Assembly: GCF_003003035.1 (NCBI RefSeq)
Contig: NZ_PVTS01000019.1
Span: 28,983 to 92,982, forward strand
Source: Marinilabilia salmonicolor
Lineage (GTDB): Bacteria; Bacteroidota; Bacteroidia; Bacteroidales; Marinilabiliaceae
Length of the DNA: 64,000 nucleotides
Direction: 5' to 3'
The translations under genes were made by a program, and so were the position numbers. Below are positions 26,378-34,751 of this stretch, one piece after another. Numbering within the stretch: the stretch's first letter is position 1; every line of letters begins with the position of its first letter. The notes under the pieces are model-generated. The model made no database searches and was not told where the DNA came from. It saw only the letters and a list, made by a program, of their open reading frames with translations.

Positions 26378-27913
26378 CTATTTTTCTGTGGAGAAATATT
26401 CTCTTGGAGATAATCCTGTAACTTTCTTGAATGCAAGATTGAAAGTTGATTTTGAATTGAACCCTGCTTCGTAAGCAAGATAGAGGAAGGTCATGTTTTT
26501 TGCATCTTCGGAATCCATTTTTTTAATGAATTCATTTACTCTGTATTCATTAATGAAGTCGCGGAAGTTTTTATTAAAACAGTCGTTGATGGTTTTTGAA
26601 ATGGTATGCGGCTTATTGTCTATGGATTCAGCAAAGCCGGCAAGGGTTAAATCAGGATTAAGGAATGGTTTGGATTCCTGCATGATCATTAGAATCCTGT
26701 TGGCCAGTATTCGGTTGAGGTCATTGATCTTTTCGGTCTTGGGCGGATAAAAAATGGCTTCATTAAAATAGACGAAGTAGAAGATGACAAATAGTTGGAT
26801 GGAGGAAAGGGAAAGGGGAATGTCCTGATAATTCCTGAACAGAAGAAGGCCGGATGCAATCAGCCAGAATAGAGATATTCCGGCAATTACGGACATAAGG
26901 TTGATGGCACCCGTCAGATATAAAAACATCCATTCGGAAGATGCTGCAGGTGTGGTATCTGAGTTTACTTCATTGGGCGAATTGATTGAGAATGCATATG
27001 GGTGAGAGGTATTTTCTCTTTTAGTTGCTTTTTTGTGCCTAAGAAGTGTAAAGATGGAGAGAGAAACGTATGTGAGGAGAGAAATGCTTCCCGTTAAAAT
27101 AAGGATGGCATCAATGAGAAAAAGGTTGTTTTTTAAAGAGACTTGTAGCCAGGCTGTCTGCCAAAGCCCCGAAAGACGGAACATGTTAAGGATGAAAGTC
27201 AATAAGGCAGGAGTATAGTGAACCGGCGAAATTGATTTTATTTTTGTAAGGAAAGAGCGGTAAAAGATGAAAACAAGGGGGCCTGCAAGGAAAAGCATCA
27301 ACTCGAAACCCTGCATTAATCTGAATTTCCATAGCGGATTGGAAAACTCATAGATAACGGCTCCCAACAGAACCAATATGAGTGTGAGGGTCCAGATGAT
27401 GGTATGTCTGGTTTTGCGGGTGTCGTATTTTTTCTTTTTACTCCTCAACAGAATAATTAGAAATATCCCGTTTAGAATGGCTGCAGACAAGATGAATACA
27501 AATACCGGCATGGAGGTTCTTCCTCCCAAGTCCTGCCAGTTTTGGATGCGTACATCAATATGGTCTTCCGTTTTATCAATCAATGTCCGGTTTGGGAGGT
27601 ACGAGTTGTCCGATGATGTTTCAATTTTCATCCAGTCACCTCTGGAAAACTTAAACTGAATGGTGTCAGCAACGTCAGGAATATTTACCATTAGCTTTCC
27701 ATCAGCTCTTTGTTTCAGCTGATAGACAGTGTCTCTGATGTTCCAGTTGTTAAAGTTTCCGCATACAAAAATGGGTTCATCTGCAGGAGTGTTTCCCGGC
27801 AGAGACTCAACGATGATGGTGATGCTTTTGTTTTGGGATAGAGAGACAGAATCTGATAAAAGAAAAGAAATCAGCAGGATGAGGATGATTTTATAGTTGA
27901 TGGTCTTTTGCAT
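26378..27913 (-). CDS. Membrane-bound AraC-family regulator with extracytoplasmic CBM20-like domain
   Basis: 511 residues in three parts. After a signal peptide (1-25), residues about 31-123 form a CBM20/glycogen-binding-like beta domain: FVCGNFNNWNIRDTVYQL, FKFSRGDWMKIETS and LPNRTL are its landmarks, including the paired Trp positions that usually stack on alpha-glucan. Seven hydrophobic helices follow (about 135-156, 170-190, 199-221, 226-246, 262-290, 329-360, 366-388). The C-terminal 105 residues are an AraC double helix-turn-helix (LTLAGFAESIDNKPHTISKT and YEAGFNSKSTFNLAFKKVTG). The arrangement suggests sensing of starch or maltodextrin outside and direct DNA binding inside. It lies 200 bases upstream of a T9SS amylase on the same strand. 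The function is inferred; the architecture is directly visible. Confidence 0.85.
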   Translation of the reverse strand: MQKTINYKIILILLISFLLSDSVSLSQNKSITIIVESLPGNTPADEPIFVCGNFNNWNIRDTVYQLKQRADGKLMVNIPDVADTIQFKFSRGDWMKIETSSDNSYLPNRTLIDKTEDHIDVRIQNWQDLGGRTSMPVFVFILSAAILNGIFLIILLRSKKKKYDTRKTRHTIIWTLTLILVLLGAVIYEFSNPLWKFRLMQGFELMLFLAGPLVFIFYRSFLTKIKSISPVHYTPALLTFILNMFRLSGLWQTAWLQVSLKNNLFLIDAILILTGSISLLTYVSLSIFTLLRHKKATKRENTSHPYAFSINSPNEVNSDTTPAASSEWMFLYLTGAINLMSVIAGISLFWLIASGLLLFRNYQDIPLSLSSIQLFVIFYFVYFNEAIFYPPKTEKINDLNRILANRILMIMQESKPFLNPDLTLAGFAESIDNKPHTISKTINDCFNKNFRDFINEYRVNEFIKKMDSEDAKNMTFLYLAYEAGFNSKSTFNLAFKKVTGLSPREYFSTEK

Positions 27914-28100
27914 TCGTCAGTTTTTATGAAGTCAGGCTAAATTACAATTTTTTATCAATGCCGGGCGGATAAAAACTTACAAAAACAGATGTTCTGTTTT
28001 TGATAAAAATCATTGGTGAGAATTGGAAATAATTAGTTCTTTTATAAACTTATAATTTAACCAGTTACTGATACAAAAACAATCATCCAAACAGTTCGAT

Positions 28101-30986
28101 ATGAGTCAATTTGCAGAACGGCACATCGGGCCTGATGCCCGGGAAACGGACCTGATGCTCGAAAGAGTCGGGGCATCATCTCTCGATGATCTTATAAACC
28201 AGGCGATACCAGATGGTATCAGAATGAAGAGGGAGCTGAACCTTTCACCTGCTCTTACGGAACAGGAGTTTTTACAGCGGGTAAGTGGAATTGCAGCGCG
28301 CAATGAAATTTTCAGGACTTATATCGGCATGGGGTATTACAATACATTTACGCCTTCTGTTATAATCCGAAATGTTTTGGAGAATCCTGTCTGGTACACC
28401 TCTTATACCCCTTATCAGGCAGAAATATCGCAGGGACGGCTGGAAGCGTTGCTTAATTTTCAAACCATGGTGACGGAATTGACGGCTCTTCCCATGGCCA
28501 ACGCATCTCTGCTGGATGAAGCTACGGCAGCAGCCGAGGCAATGATTATGATGTTTAATACCAGAAGCCGTGAGCAGGTAAAATCGGGTGTTGATGCTTG
28601 TCTGGTGGATGAACATATATGGCCGCAGACCAGAGCTGTTTTGGAAACCAGGGCTGTTCCACTGGGTATCAAACTGGAATTTGTTGAGGTAAGCAACAAT
28701 CTTTATGATGGAGCGCGCCATTTTGGGGCAATCGTACAATATCCTGATTCCCGCGGAGAAATTCGGGATTTTAGTGGTTTTGCCGAATCCGTTCACAGTC
28801 TTGGAGGAAGAGTTGCCGTGGCCGCCGACCTGCTTTCGCTGGCCCTGATTACGCCTCCGGGAGAATGGGGCGCGGACATAGTCTTTGGCTCTTCCCAGCG
28901 TTTTGGAGTGCCTCTGTATTATGGTGGTCCACATGCGGCTTTCTTTGCTACAACGGAAGCTTACAAAAGATCATTACCGGGTCGTATCATTGGTGTGTCC
29001 AAAGATGTTACCGGTTATCCTGCTTTGCGAATGGCCCTTCAAACCCGCGAACAACACATCAAAAGAGAGAAAGCAACCTCCAATATTTGTACCGCCCAGG
29101 CATTGTTAGCTACCATGGCCGGATTTTACGGGGTGTGGCATGGAGCTGAGGGATTGAGGGAAATAGCCACCCGGGTGCATAAACAAACTGTTCAGCTTCA
29201 GAGAGCACTTGAAAACAAAGGGTTTAAGGTGTTTAACCGGAATTTCTTTGATACGGTATTGTTTGGATTGCCAAAGCAGTTGACAGTTGATGCTTTAAGA
29301 GAAAAGTTGCTCAGGAGAAAGATTAACCTCAGATATTTTGATGACCCGACACTTATCGGAATCAGTATAGATGAAACGACCTCGGAGAGTGATGTTCAGG
29401 AATTGGTGGATATCATCACAGGAATGGTGGATGAAACCAGTGTGAACATTGAGGATTTTTCTGAAGACAATGCTTTGGAGAAGCAATTTATAAGGAAAAG
29501 TGCTTTTATGGAACAGGAGGTATTTAATAGTTACCGTTCCGAAACCGAGATGATGCGTTACATTAAGCGTTTGGAACGCAAAGATATTTCGCTGGCACAT
29601 TCCATGATCTCTCTGGGATCCTGTACAATGAAACTTAATGCCGCTTCCGAATTGTTTGGTCTTACCTGGCCCGGTTTTACATCTATTCACCCGTTTGTTC
29701 CCATAGAGCAGGCCCGGGGCTATCATGAGTTGATGGACGAACTGAGGGCTGACCTTGCTGAGATTACAGGACTTGCAGATGTGAGTCTTCAGCCCAACTC
29801 GGGAGCGGCCGGTGAGTATGCCGGTTTGATGGTGATTCGTACCTATCATGAAAGCCGCAGTCAGGGACACCGCAATGTTGCACTGATTCCTTCCTCTGCC
29901 CATGGCACAAACCCTGCCAGTGCTGTGATGGCCGGTATGAAAGTGGTGGTGGTGAAGTGCGATGACAAAGGAAACATCGATGTGGAGGATCTCAGAGCAA
30001 AAGCAGAGAAACACAGTGATGAACTGTCGTGCATCATGGTTACTTATCCATCTACCCATGGTGTTTTTGAATCCTCCATTCTGGAAGTGTGCAAAATTAT
30101 TCATCAGCATGGCGGGCAGGTTTATATGGACGGAGCAAACATGAATGCTCAGGTGGGAATTACGAGTCCGGGAATAATCGGTGCGGATGTGTGTCACCTC
30201 AACTTACATAAAACGTTTGCCATTCCGCATGGTGGAGGAGGTCCGGGAGTAGGGCCTATTGCCGTTGCCGAACATCTTAAGGGATTTCTGCCGGGGCATA
30301 CCGTAATTGACAACCTGCGGGATGGTATTTCGGCTGTTGCTGCTGCTCCCTGGGGAAGTCCGGGTGTGTTGCCCATTACCTATGGCTACATTAAGATGAT
30401 GGGAGCAGAAGGTCTTACAAAGGCAACAAAGATGGCCATCTTAAATGCAAACTATCTTGCAGTGGAGCTGAAAGATGATTACGGAATCCTCTATTCCGGT
30501 GAAAATGGGCGGGTTGGGCATGAAATGATTCTTGAATGCCGGAAGCTGAAAGCTGCTACGGGAATCAGTGAAATTGATATTGCCAAACGTTTGATGGATT
30601 ACGGGTATCATGCCCCCACTGTCTCGTTTCCTGTTCACGGAACATTAATGATTGAGCCTACGGAAAGCGAGTCCAAGGAGGAACTCGACAGGTTTGTGGA
30701 TGCTTTGAAAGCCATTTATGCAGAGGTGAAAGAGGTAGAGGCAGGAATAGCTGACCGGGACAATAATGTTTTGAAGAATGCTCCACATCCGGACAGGGTT
30801 GTAGTGACAGATGCCTGGGAAAAACCTTATGGGCGCGAGAAAGCAGCTTTCCCCCTGGCGTGGGTTCGTGAAAATAAATTCTGGCCTGCCGTAGCGAGGG
30901 TCGATGATGCCTGGGGTGACCGAAACCTTGTTTGCACCTGTGAGCCGATGGAGAGTTATGAGGAGCCAACAGAGACAGAAGACTAA
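28101..30986 (+). CDS. gcvP: Glycine dehydrogenase (decarboxylating), P-protein
   Basis: 961-residue single-chain P-protein of the glycine cleavage system. It decarboxylates glycine with pyridoxal phosphate and passes the aminomethyl group to the lipoyl H-protein. The N-terminal half starts FAERHIGPDARETDLMLERV; the C-terminal half carries SLGSCTMKLNAASE, SAHGTNPASAVMAGM and the PLP lysine in HLNLHKTFAIPHGGGGPG. Length matches the fused (alpha plus beta) form. No gcvT or gcvH lies in the window. A MITE-like element begins 2-4 bases after the stop. Confidence 0.97.
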   Translation: MSQFAERHIGPDARETDLMLERVGASSLDDLINQAIPDGIRMKRELNLSPALTEQEFLQRVSGIAARNEIFRTYIGMGYYNTFTPSVIIRNVLENPVWYTSYTPYQAEISQGRLEALLNFQTMVTELTALPMANASLLDEATAAAEAMIMMFNTRSREQVKSGVDACLVDEHIWPQTRAVLETRAVPLGIKLEFVEVSNNLYDGARHFGAIVQYPDSRGEIRDFSGFAESVHSLGGRVAVAADLLSLALITPPGEWGADIVFGSSQRFGVPLYYGGPHAAFFATTEAYKRSLPGRIIGVSKDVTGYPALRMALQTREQHIKREKATSNICTAQALLATMAGFYGVWHGAEGLREIATRVHKQTVQLQRALENKGFKVFNRNFFDTVLFGLPKQLTVDALREKLLRRKINLRYFDDPTLIGISIDETTSESDVQELVDIITGMVDETSVNIEDFSEDNALEKQFIRKSAFMEQEVFNSYRSETEMMRYIKRLERKDISLAHSMISLGSCTMKLNAASELFGLTWPGFTSIHPFVPIEQARGYHELMDELRADLAEITGLADVSLQPNSGAAGEYAGLMVIRTYHESRSQGHRNVALIPSSAHGTNPASAVMAGMKVVVVKCDDKGNIDVEDLRAKAEKHSDELSCIMVTYPSTHGVFESSILEVCKIIHQHGGQVYMDGANMNAQVGITSPGIIGADVCHLNLHKTFAIPHGGGGPGVGPIAVAEHLKGFLPGHTVIDNLRDGISAVAAAPWGSPGVLPITYGYIKMMGAEGLTKATKMAILNANYLAVELKDDYGILYSGENGRVGHEMILECRKLKAATGISEIDIAKRLMDYGYHAPTVSFPVHGTLMIEPTESESKEELDRFVDALKAIYAEVKEVEAGIADRDNNVLKNAPHPDRVVVTDAWEKPYGREKAAFPLAWVRENKFWPAVARVDDAWGDRNLVCTCEPMESYEEPTETED

Positions 30987-30987
30987 G

Positions 30988-31180
30988 GAGTGTCCGTCTA
31001 TGAACTAAGCAAAATTTTGTTTCTGGTTATGTGTTTGTCAAGAAAGTGCCAGTTACAATGCCTGCCCCGATTTTTCTTCGGGGGCTTGCGAAGCCTGAAA
31101 ATACGCTGTTTACTTGAGTAAATGAGTGATTTTCGGGCAAGCGTAACGCAGTAAATGGTATTTTATGGACCAACACTAAG
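30988..31180. repeat. MITE-like intergenic element, full copy B
   Basis: About 190 bases, same ends and core as the copy at 5532: left AGTGTCCGTCTATGAACT, right ATTTTATGGACCAACACT. The core stem is GCCTGAAAAT (31093-31102) with ATTTTCGGGC (31129-31138); compared with copy A one pair has changed on both sides (T-A to C-G). Copy B has an extra small hairpin, CCCCGATTTTTCTTCGGGG, near 31063. It begins right after the gcvP stop and may end that transcript. Confidence 0.75.
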
Positions 31181-31233
31181 GAAACAACGGGCCGTTTATC
31201 TGTAGTGCGTATTGATTTTATTATTTTTGGAGG

Positions 31234-32430
31234 ATGAGGAATAAGTTTAAACCGCTCAATTCAATATTGGTAAAACCGGCCGGGCCGGATTGTAATCTGG
31301 GATGTGGATATTGTTTTTATCTGGAAAAGGCAGCATTGTTTCCTGAGTCGAACAAGCACCGGATGAGTGACGATGTTCTGGAGGTGCTCATTAAGCAGTC
31401 CATGGAGCAGTCGGGTGAAAATATTGCCATTACCTGGCAGGGGGGGGAGCCTACATTGATGGGGCTGGATTTTTTCAAAAAGGTAGTTGCACTGGAACAA
31501 AAATATGGCCGTGGCAAAGTGGTAGGCAATGGTTTGCAGACAAACGGATTGTTGATTGACGAAGAGTGGGCCGCCTTTTTGGGAGAATACCAGTTTTTGG
31601 TTGGACTTTCAATTGACGGCCCCCGGCATATCCATGATAAATACCGGCTGACAAAAAATGAGCAACCTTCGTGGGAACGTGTCATGCAAAGTGGAAAACT
31701 GCTGCTGCAGCACAATGTGGCAGTGAATGCCATGTGTTGCATTACCAGTGATTCCGCACCACACGCCAGGGAGTTGTACGAATTCTACAAGGAACAGGGA
31801 TTTGAGTGGATGCAGTTTATACCCATCGTGGAGCGCGATAAAGTAAATCCCAAAAAAGCAGCTGATTTTTCAGTTACTGCAGAACAATACGGAAATTTCA
31901 TGATTGAAATCTTCGATTTGTGGCTGCAGGATTTTGACAATGGTCAGCCTACCACCAATGTGAGATTTATAGAGTCGATTTTTCATACGTATGTGGGGCT
32001 GGAGGCACCGGAATGTACATTGAGTAAGGAGTGTGGAGTTTATCCTACCGTTGAGCATAACGGAGATGTCTATTCGTGTGATTTCTTTGTAGAGCCAAAA
32101 TGGAAGTTGGGAAATATCAGGGAACAGAGACTGGTGGACATGTTGAATTCACCGAAACAAACAAAATTTGGGCAGTTAAAGAGTCAGTTGCCCCGAAAAT
32201 GTCGTACCTGTCCCTGGTTACAACACTGTTATGGCGGGTGTACGAAGGATAGGGTGAAAGACCCGAAAGACAGTGGCTTACCACGTTTTTGTAAATCCAC
32301 CATGATGTTTATGGAGCATGCAGATCCTGTGTTTAAAGAACTGGCTCGTAGCTGGAAAGATCAACAGGCCGGCAGTACTGGTCAAAAAACTACCGGAACA
32401 TATAACGCATTTGAGGATTTTCTTGGATAA
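31234..32430 (+). CDS. Radical SAM protein, anaerobic sulfatase-maturase type
   Basis: 398 residues. The radical SAM cluster motif is CNLGCGYC (Cys20, Cys24, Cys27, spacing CX3CX2C), followed by WQGGEPTLMG and LQTNGLLID. The C-terminal SPASM region holds the cysteines that bind two auxiliary [4Fe-4S] clusters (APECTLSKECGVYP, YSCDFFVE, CRTCPWLQHCYGGCTKDR and a late FCKS). This pattern is that of anSME enzymes, which turn an active-site Cys or Ser of sulfatases to formylglycine. No sulfatase is present in the window, so its target is encoded elsewhere. The start is ATG 31234, preceded by GGAGG. Confidence 0.88.
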   Translation: MRNKFKPLNSILVKPAGPDCNLGCGYCFYLEKAALFPESNKHRMSDDVLEVLIKQSMEQSGENIAITWQGGEPTLMGLDFFKKVVALEQKYGRGKVVGNGLQTNGLLIDEEWAAFLGEYQFLVGLSIDGPRHIHDKYRLTKNEQPSWERVMQSGKLLLQHNVAVNAMCCITSDSAPHARELYEFYKEQGFEWMQFIPIVERDKVNPKKAADFSVTAEQYGNFMIEIFDLWLQDFDNGQPTTNVRFIESIFHTYVGLEAPECTLSKECGVYPTVEHNGDVYSCDFFVEPKWKLGNIREQRLVDMLNSPKQTKFGQLKSQLPRKCRTCPWLQHCYGGCTKDRVKDPKDSGLPRFCKSTMMFMEHADPVFKELARSWKDQQAGSTGQKTTGTYNAFEDFLG

Positions 32431-32560
32431 AATTAAGGCTTCCACGTATCTGTTGCCCCCGCTGGACCTGGAATAGACAGCTTGAGGAGTACCTACATTT
32501 CAGCCTTTTCTTTTCCATCGGGAAAAACGAAAATTATCCATTTTTGCTGGTAAAATGGGA

Positions 32561-32634
32561 CAGCCCCGTATGGGGTGGCAGTTTGGTAGATAGATTGTTC
32601 AATATATGATATAAGCCCCGGATGGGGTGACACT
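32561..32634. repeat. Pair of short AGCCCC-GGGGTG repeats
   Basis: CAGCCCCGTATGGGGTGGCA (from about 32562) and AAGCCCCGGATGGGGTGACA (from about 32613) are two imperfect copies of a small hairpin-forming unit about 50 bases apart. Units of this kind are common between genes in Bacteroidota. The rest of 32431-32717 holds no gene that I can see. Confidence 0.55.
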
Positions 32635-32717
32635 TAATTTTTCAGGGAGAGGACACTTCATACGCAGTGCATCTTTCTCCATGCTCCACATGCTCCATGC
32701 CCTCTGCTTAATGTTTC

Positions 32718-33230
32718 CTAAATAAGTTCCTTAACTACTTCAAGGGCTTTATCATAATCGGGCTCTTCAGTTACTTCGGGCACATATTCCACATATTTAA
32801 CTTTGTTGTCTTTTCCGATGATGACAGTTCCCCTGGCCAAAAGGCGGAATTCTTCCATCAGGAAACCATATTTTGTTCCAAAGTCAACGTCTTTATGATC
32901 CGAGAGGGTAACAATGTTGTTAAGCCCTTCAGCGGCACAAAATCTCTTTTGAGCAAACGGAAGGTCGCAGGAGATCGATAGTACCACTACGTTATCCAGT
33001 TTGTCAGCTTCCTGGTTGAACCGTCTGTTTTGAGCTGCACAGACACTTGTGTCGATGGACGGATAGATGGCAATTACCTTAATTTTTCCGTCAAAATCAG
33101 TGAGTTTTACCGGCTTCAGATCGTTGCCAAGTACGGTAAATTCAGGTGCACTGTCGCCAATTTTTGGCTCTTTCCCGATTAGTGTTACCTGGTTTCCTGC
33201 AAATTTTACTTTTGAATTGTTTCTTTCCAT
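32718..33230 (-). CDS. tpx: Thiol peroxidase, atypical 2-Cys peroxiredoxin
   Basis: 170 residues. The peroxidatic Cys64 is in YPSIDTSVCAAQNRRF and the resolving Cys98 in PFAQKRFCAAEG, the spacing typical of Tpx, which reduces hydroperoxides with thioredoxin. The N-terminal beta hairpin (VTLIGKEPKIGDSAPEF) also fits. Cytoplasmic; monocistronic by appearance. An additional Cys88 lies between the two functional cysteines. Confidence 0.95.
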   Translation of the reverse strand: MERNNSKVKFAGNQVTLIGKEPKIGDSAPEFTVLGNDLKPVKLTDFDGKIKVIAIYPSIDTSVCAAQNRRFNQEADKLDNVVVLSISCDLPFAQKRFCAAEGLNNIVTLSDHKDVDFGTKYGFLMEEFRLLARGTVIIGKDNKVKYVEYVPEVTEEPDYDKALEVVKELI

Positions 33231-33774
33231 GTTGTTTGTTTTTATGTTTTGAAAGTTGGGTTAACAAATATTTTGTTTATTAAAAGTGATGCTCTTCATT
33301 TACGAAAATGGGGCGGACGCCTTTAATTTGTTGGCAATGCACAGGTGGATGGTTTAAATGTGCTTGATCCATAGGTTTTTGAGTGGTTGTTGCTGCCTGG
33401 TGCTTTATGTCCCTTTGCCATGAAAAAGTGTTAACAAATGGTTGAAACAATGGCCTCCTAAAACAACCCTGTTCTTTTCCCTTTTTTTTGATGTGTACTG
33501 AAAGTCTTGCTGTAAGCGGACTTTTAAGTGCTTTGTCAGTTTGTCTTTAGTAACAAAATGTTTTCTGGAAATGTTCTTAGAAATGCAGTTTTTAATGTTT
33601 TATTACCAAAAAAGAGAAGAGAGGGGGTTATTGTCAAAAAACCTTTCATAGGCTGAATAAGTCTGTCGAAACTTAACCATATGTGAACAAAACATCGAAA
33701 AATGTTTATTAATTGACACAAAAAAGGGGGTATGGTTAAGAATTTGTAAAATAAAGGACTTTTGGGTCGTAAAA

Positions 33775-33806
33775 TTTGGTGGCTGATGAAAACGCAATTA
33801 TGTTTG
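33775..33806 (+). promoter_or_regulatory. Strong Bacteroidota promoter for the small secreted protein
   Basis: TTTG (33775-33778) and TATGTTTG (33799-33806) match the -33 and -7 consensus exactly with a 20-base spacer. Transcription would start near 33813, about 50 bases before the ATG at 33864. The preceding 33231-33774 is AT-rich and shows no supportable gene. Confidence 0.65.
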
Positions 33807-33863
33807 CACTGTGTTCTTACAGAAAGACACAAAACTAAATGTTTCACTTAAAACTTTTCAATT

Positions 33864-34472
33864 ATGAAAGCAAAAAAGTTTTTATCTGTAGTTGCCCTTG
33901 CGGCATTTATGGTTTCAGTTGCAACCACTGCATCAGCCAAAGGAAAAATCACTGTGTATCCGTACCTGGACACTAACTATGCTCTTGTATCTGCGTTGAG
34001 CGAAGAGATGGTTGATTTTTCAGTTGAAATTAAAACCGACAAAGGTGAGTTTGTTTACTCAAGCGGTAAAGTCGGTACAAGCACTCAATTCAACAAACTG
34101 TTTGATTTCTCAAAATTGAGCGATGGTAAGTATGTTGCTGTTCTTAAGGGTAGTGGAAAAACTTTCCTGGAAGATGAGTTTACTGTATCAGGAGGAAAAC
34201 TTGTTTCTGAAGTTTCAAGCAAGAAAGCTGAAGAACTGGCTGCCAAAGTATGGGCAAAAAATGACTTTATCTTTGTGAGCTACCTGAACAAAGCCAACGA
34301 CTCTTTCAATATGAAAGTGGAAGATGCCAGTGGTAATGTGCTGTTTGAATCTGCTTTGCCAAAAGACCTTACTTATTCCGGTAAATTTGATGTTTCATCG
34401 CTTCCTTCCGGTACGTATTATGTAAGTTTGGTTTCAGGTAAAAATTCAAGTAGCTATGCAATTAAAAAGTAA
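33864..34472 (+). CDS. Small secreted protein of two beta-sandwich-like repeats, unknown function
   Basis: 202 residues with a signal peptide ending ASAKG. The mature part looks like two repeats of about 85 residues: the first has DFSVEIKTDKGEFVYSSGKV and FDFSKLSDGKYVAVLKGSGK, the second SFNMKVEDASGNVLFESALP and FDVSSLPSGTYYVSLVSGKN. Each resembles the fold of a T9SS sorting domain or FnIII-like module, but there is no partner domain. The gene stands alone between a consensus promoter and a strong terminator, and codon use is highly regular, suggesting abundant expression. Location is probably periplasm or surface. I do not recognise a named family. Confidence 0.8.
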   Translation: MKAKKFLSVVALAAFMVSVATTASAKGKITVYPYLDTNYALVSALSEEMVDFSVEIKTDKGEFVYSSGKVGTSTQFNKLFDFSKLSDGKYVAVLKGSGKTFLEDEFTVSGGKLVSEVSSKKAEELAAKVWAKNDFIFVSYLNKANDSFNMKVEDASGNVLFESALPKDLTYSGKFDVSSLPSGTYYVSLVSGKNSSSYAIKK

Positions 34473-34517
34473 TCAGAACGATTCCAGTCTCATGCAGCGA
34501 AAAAGCTGTTCTTATCC

Positions 34518-34557
34518 GGGTGTATCTCTATTGTTTTAGATACACCCGTTTTTTTTA
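34518..34557 (+). terminator. Terminator after the small secreted protein
   Basis: Perfect 11-bp stem CGGGTGTATCT (34518-34528) with its complement at 34539-34549, 10-base loop, then eight T. Confidence 0.9.
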
Positions 34558-34751
34558 TAAGGATTTTCGAATAAACGCATTTTGTTTCAGGAACTGAAAG
34601 AAGCTCAGGAGGAGCCATTCATTACGAAATATATTATTCTGCTGGGTCAATGTTTTTTCTTCTGCCTTATGCCTCTTGAACTTCTGCCTGTTGGTCACTA
34701 ACATCTAACTTCCACTTCCTGTACTGTGTGTCTTAGGTTATTCTCCAACAC

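Noticed and set aside
29295..30197. 300-codon open frame antisense to gcvP
   Set aside because: It mirrors the coding sequence of a certain gene, has no family motifs and an unnatural composition (many His and Cys).
32561..32634. Considered as the start of a CRISPR array
   Set aside because: Only two imperfect 20-base units with a single spacer and no cas genes; better explained as small dispersed palindromes.
33536..33847. 103-codon open frame in the gap before the small secreted protein
   Set aside because: No recognisable motif, overlaps a consensus promoter on the other strand, and AT-rich composition makes such frames common.
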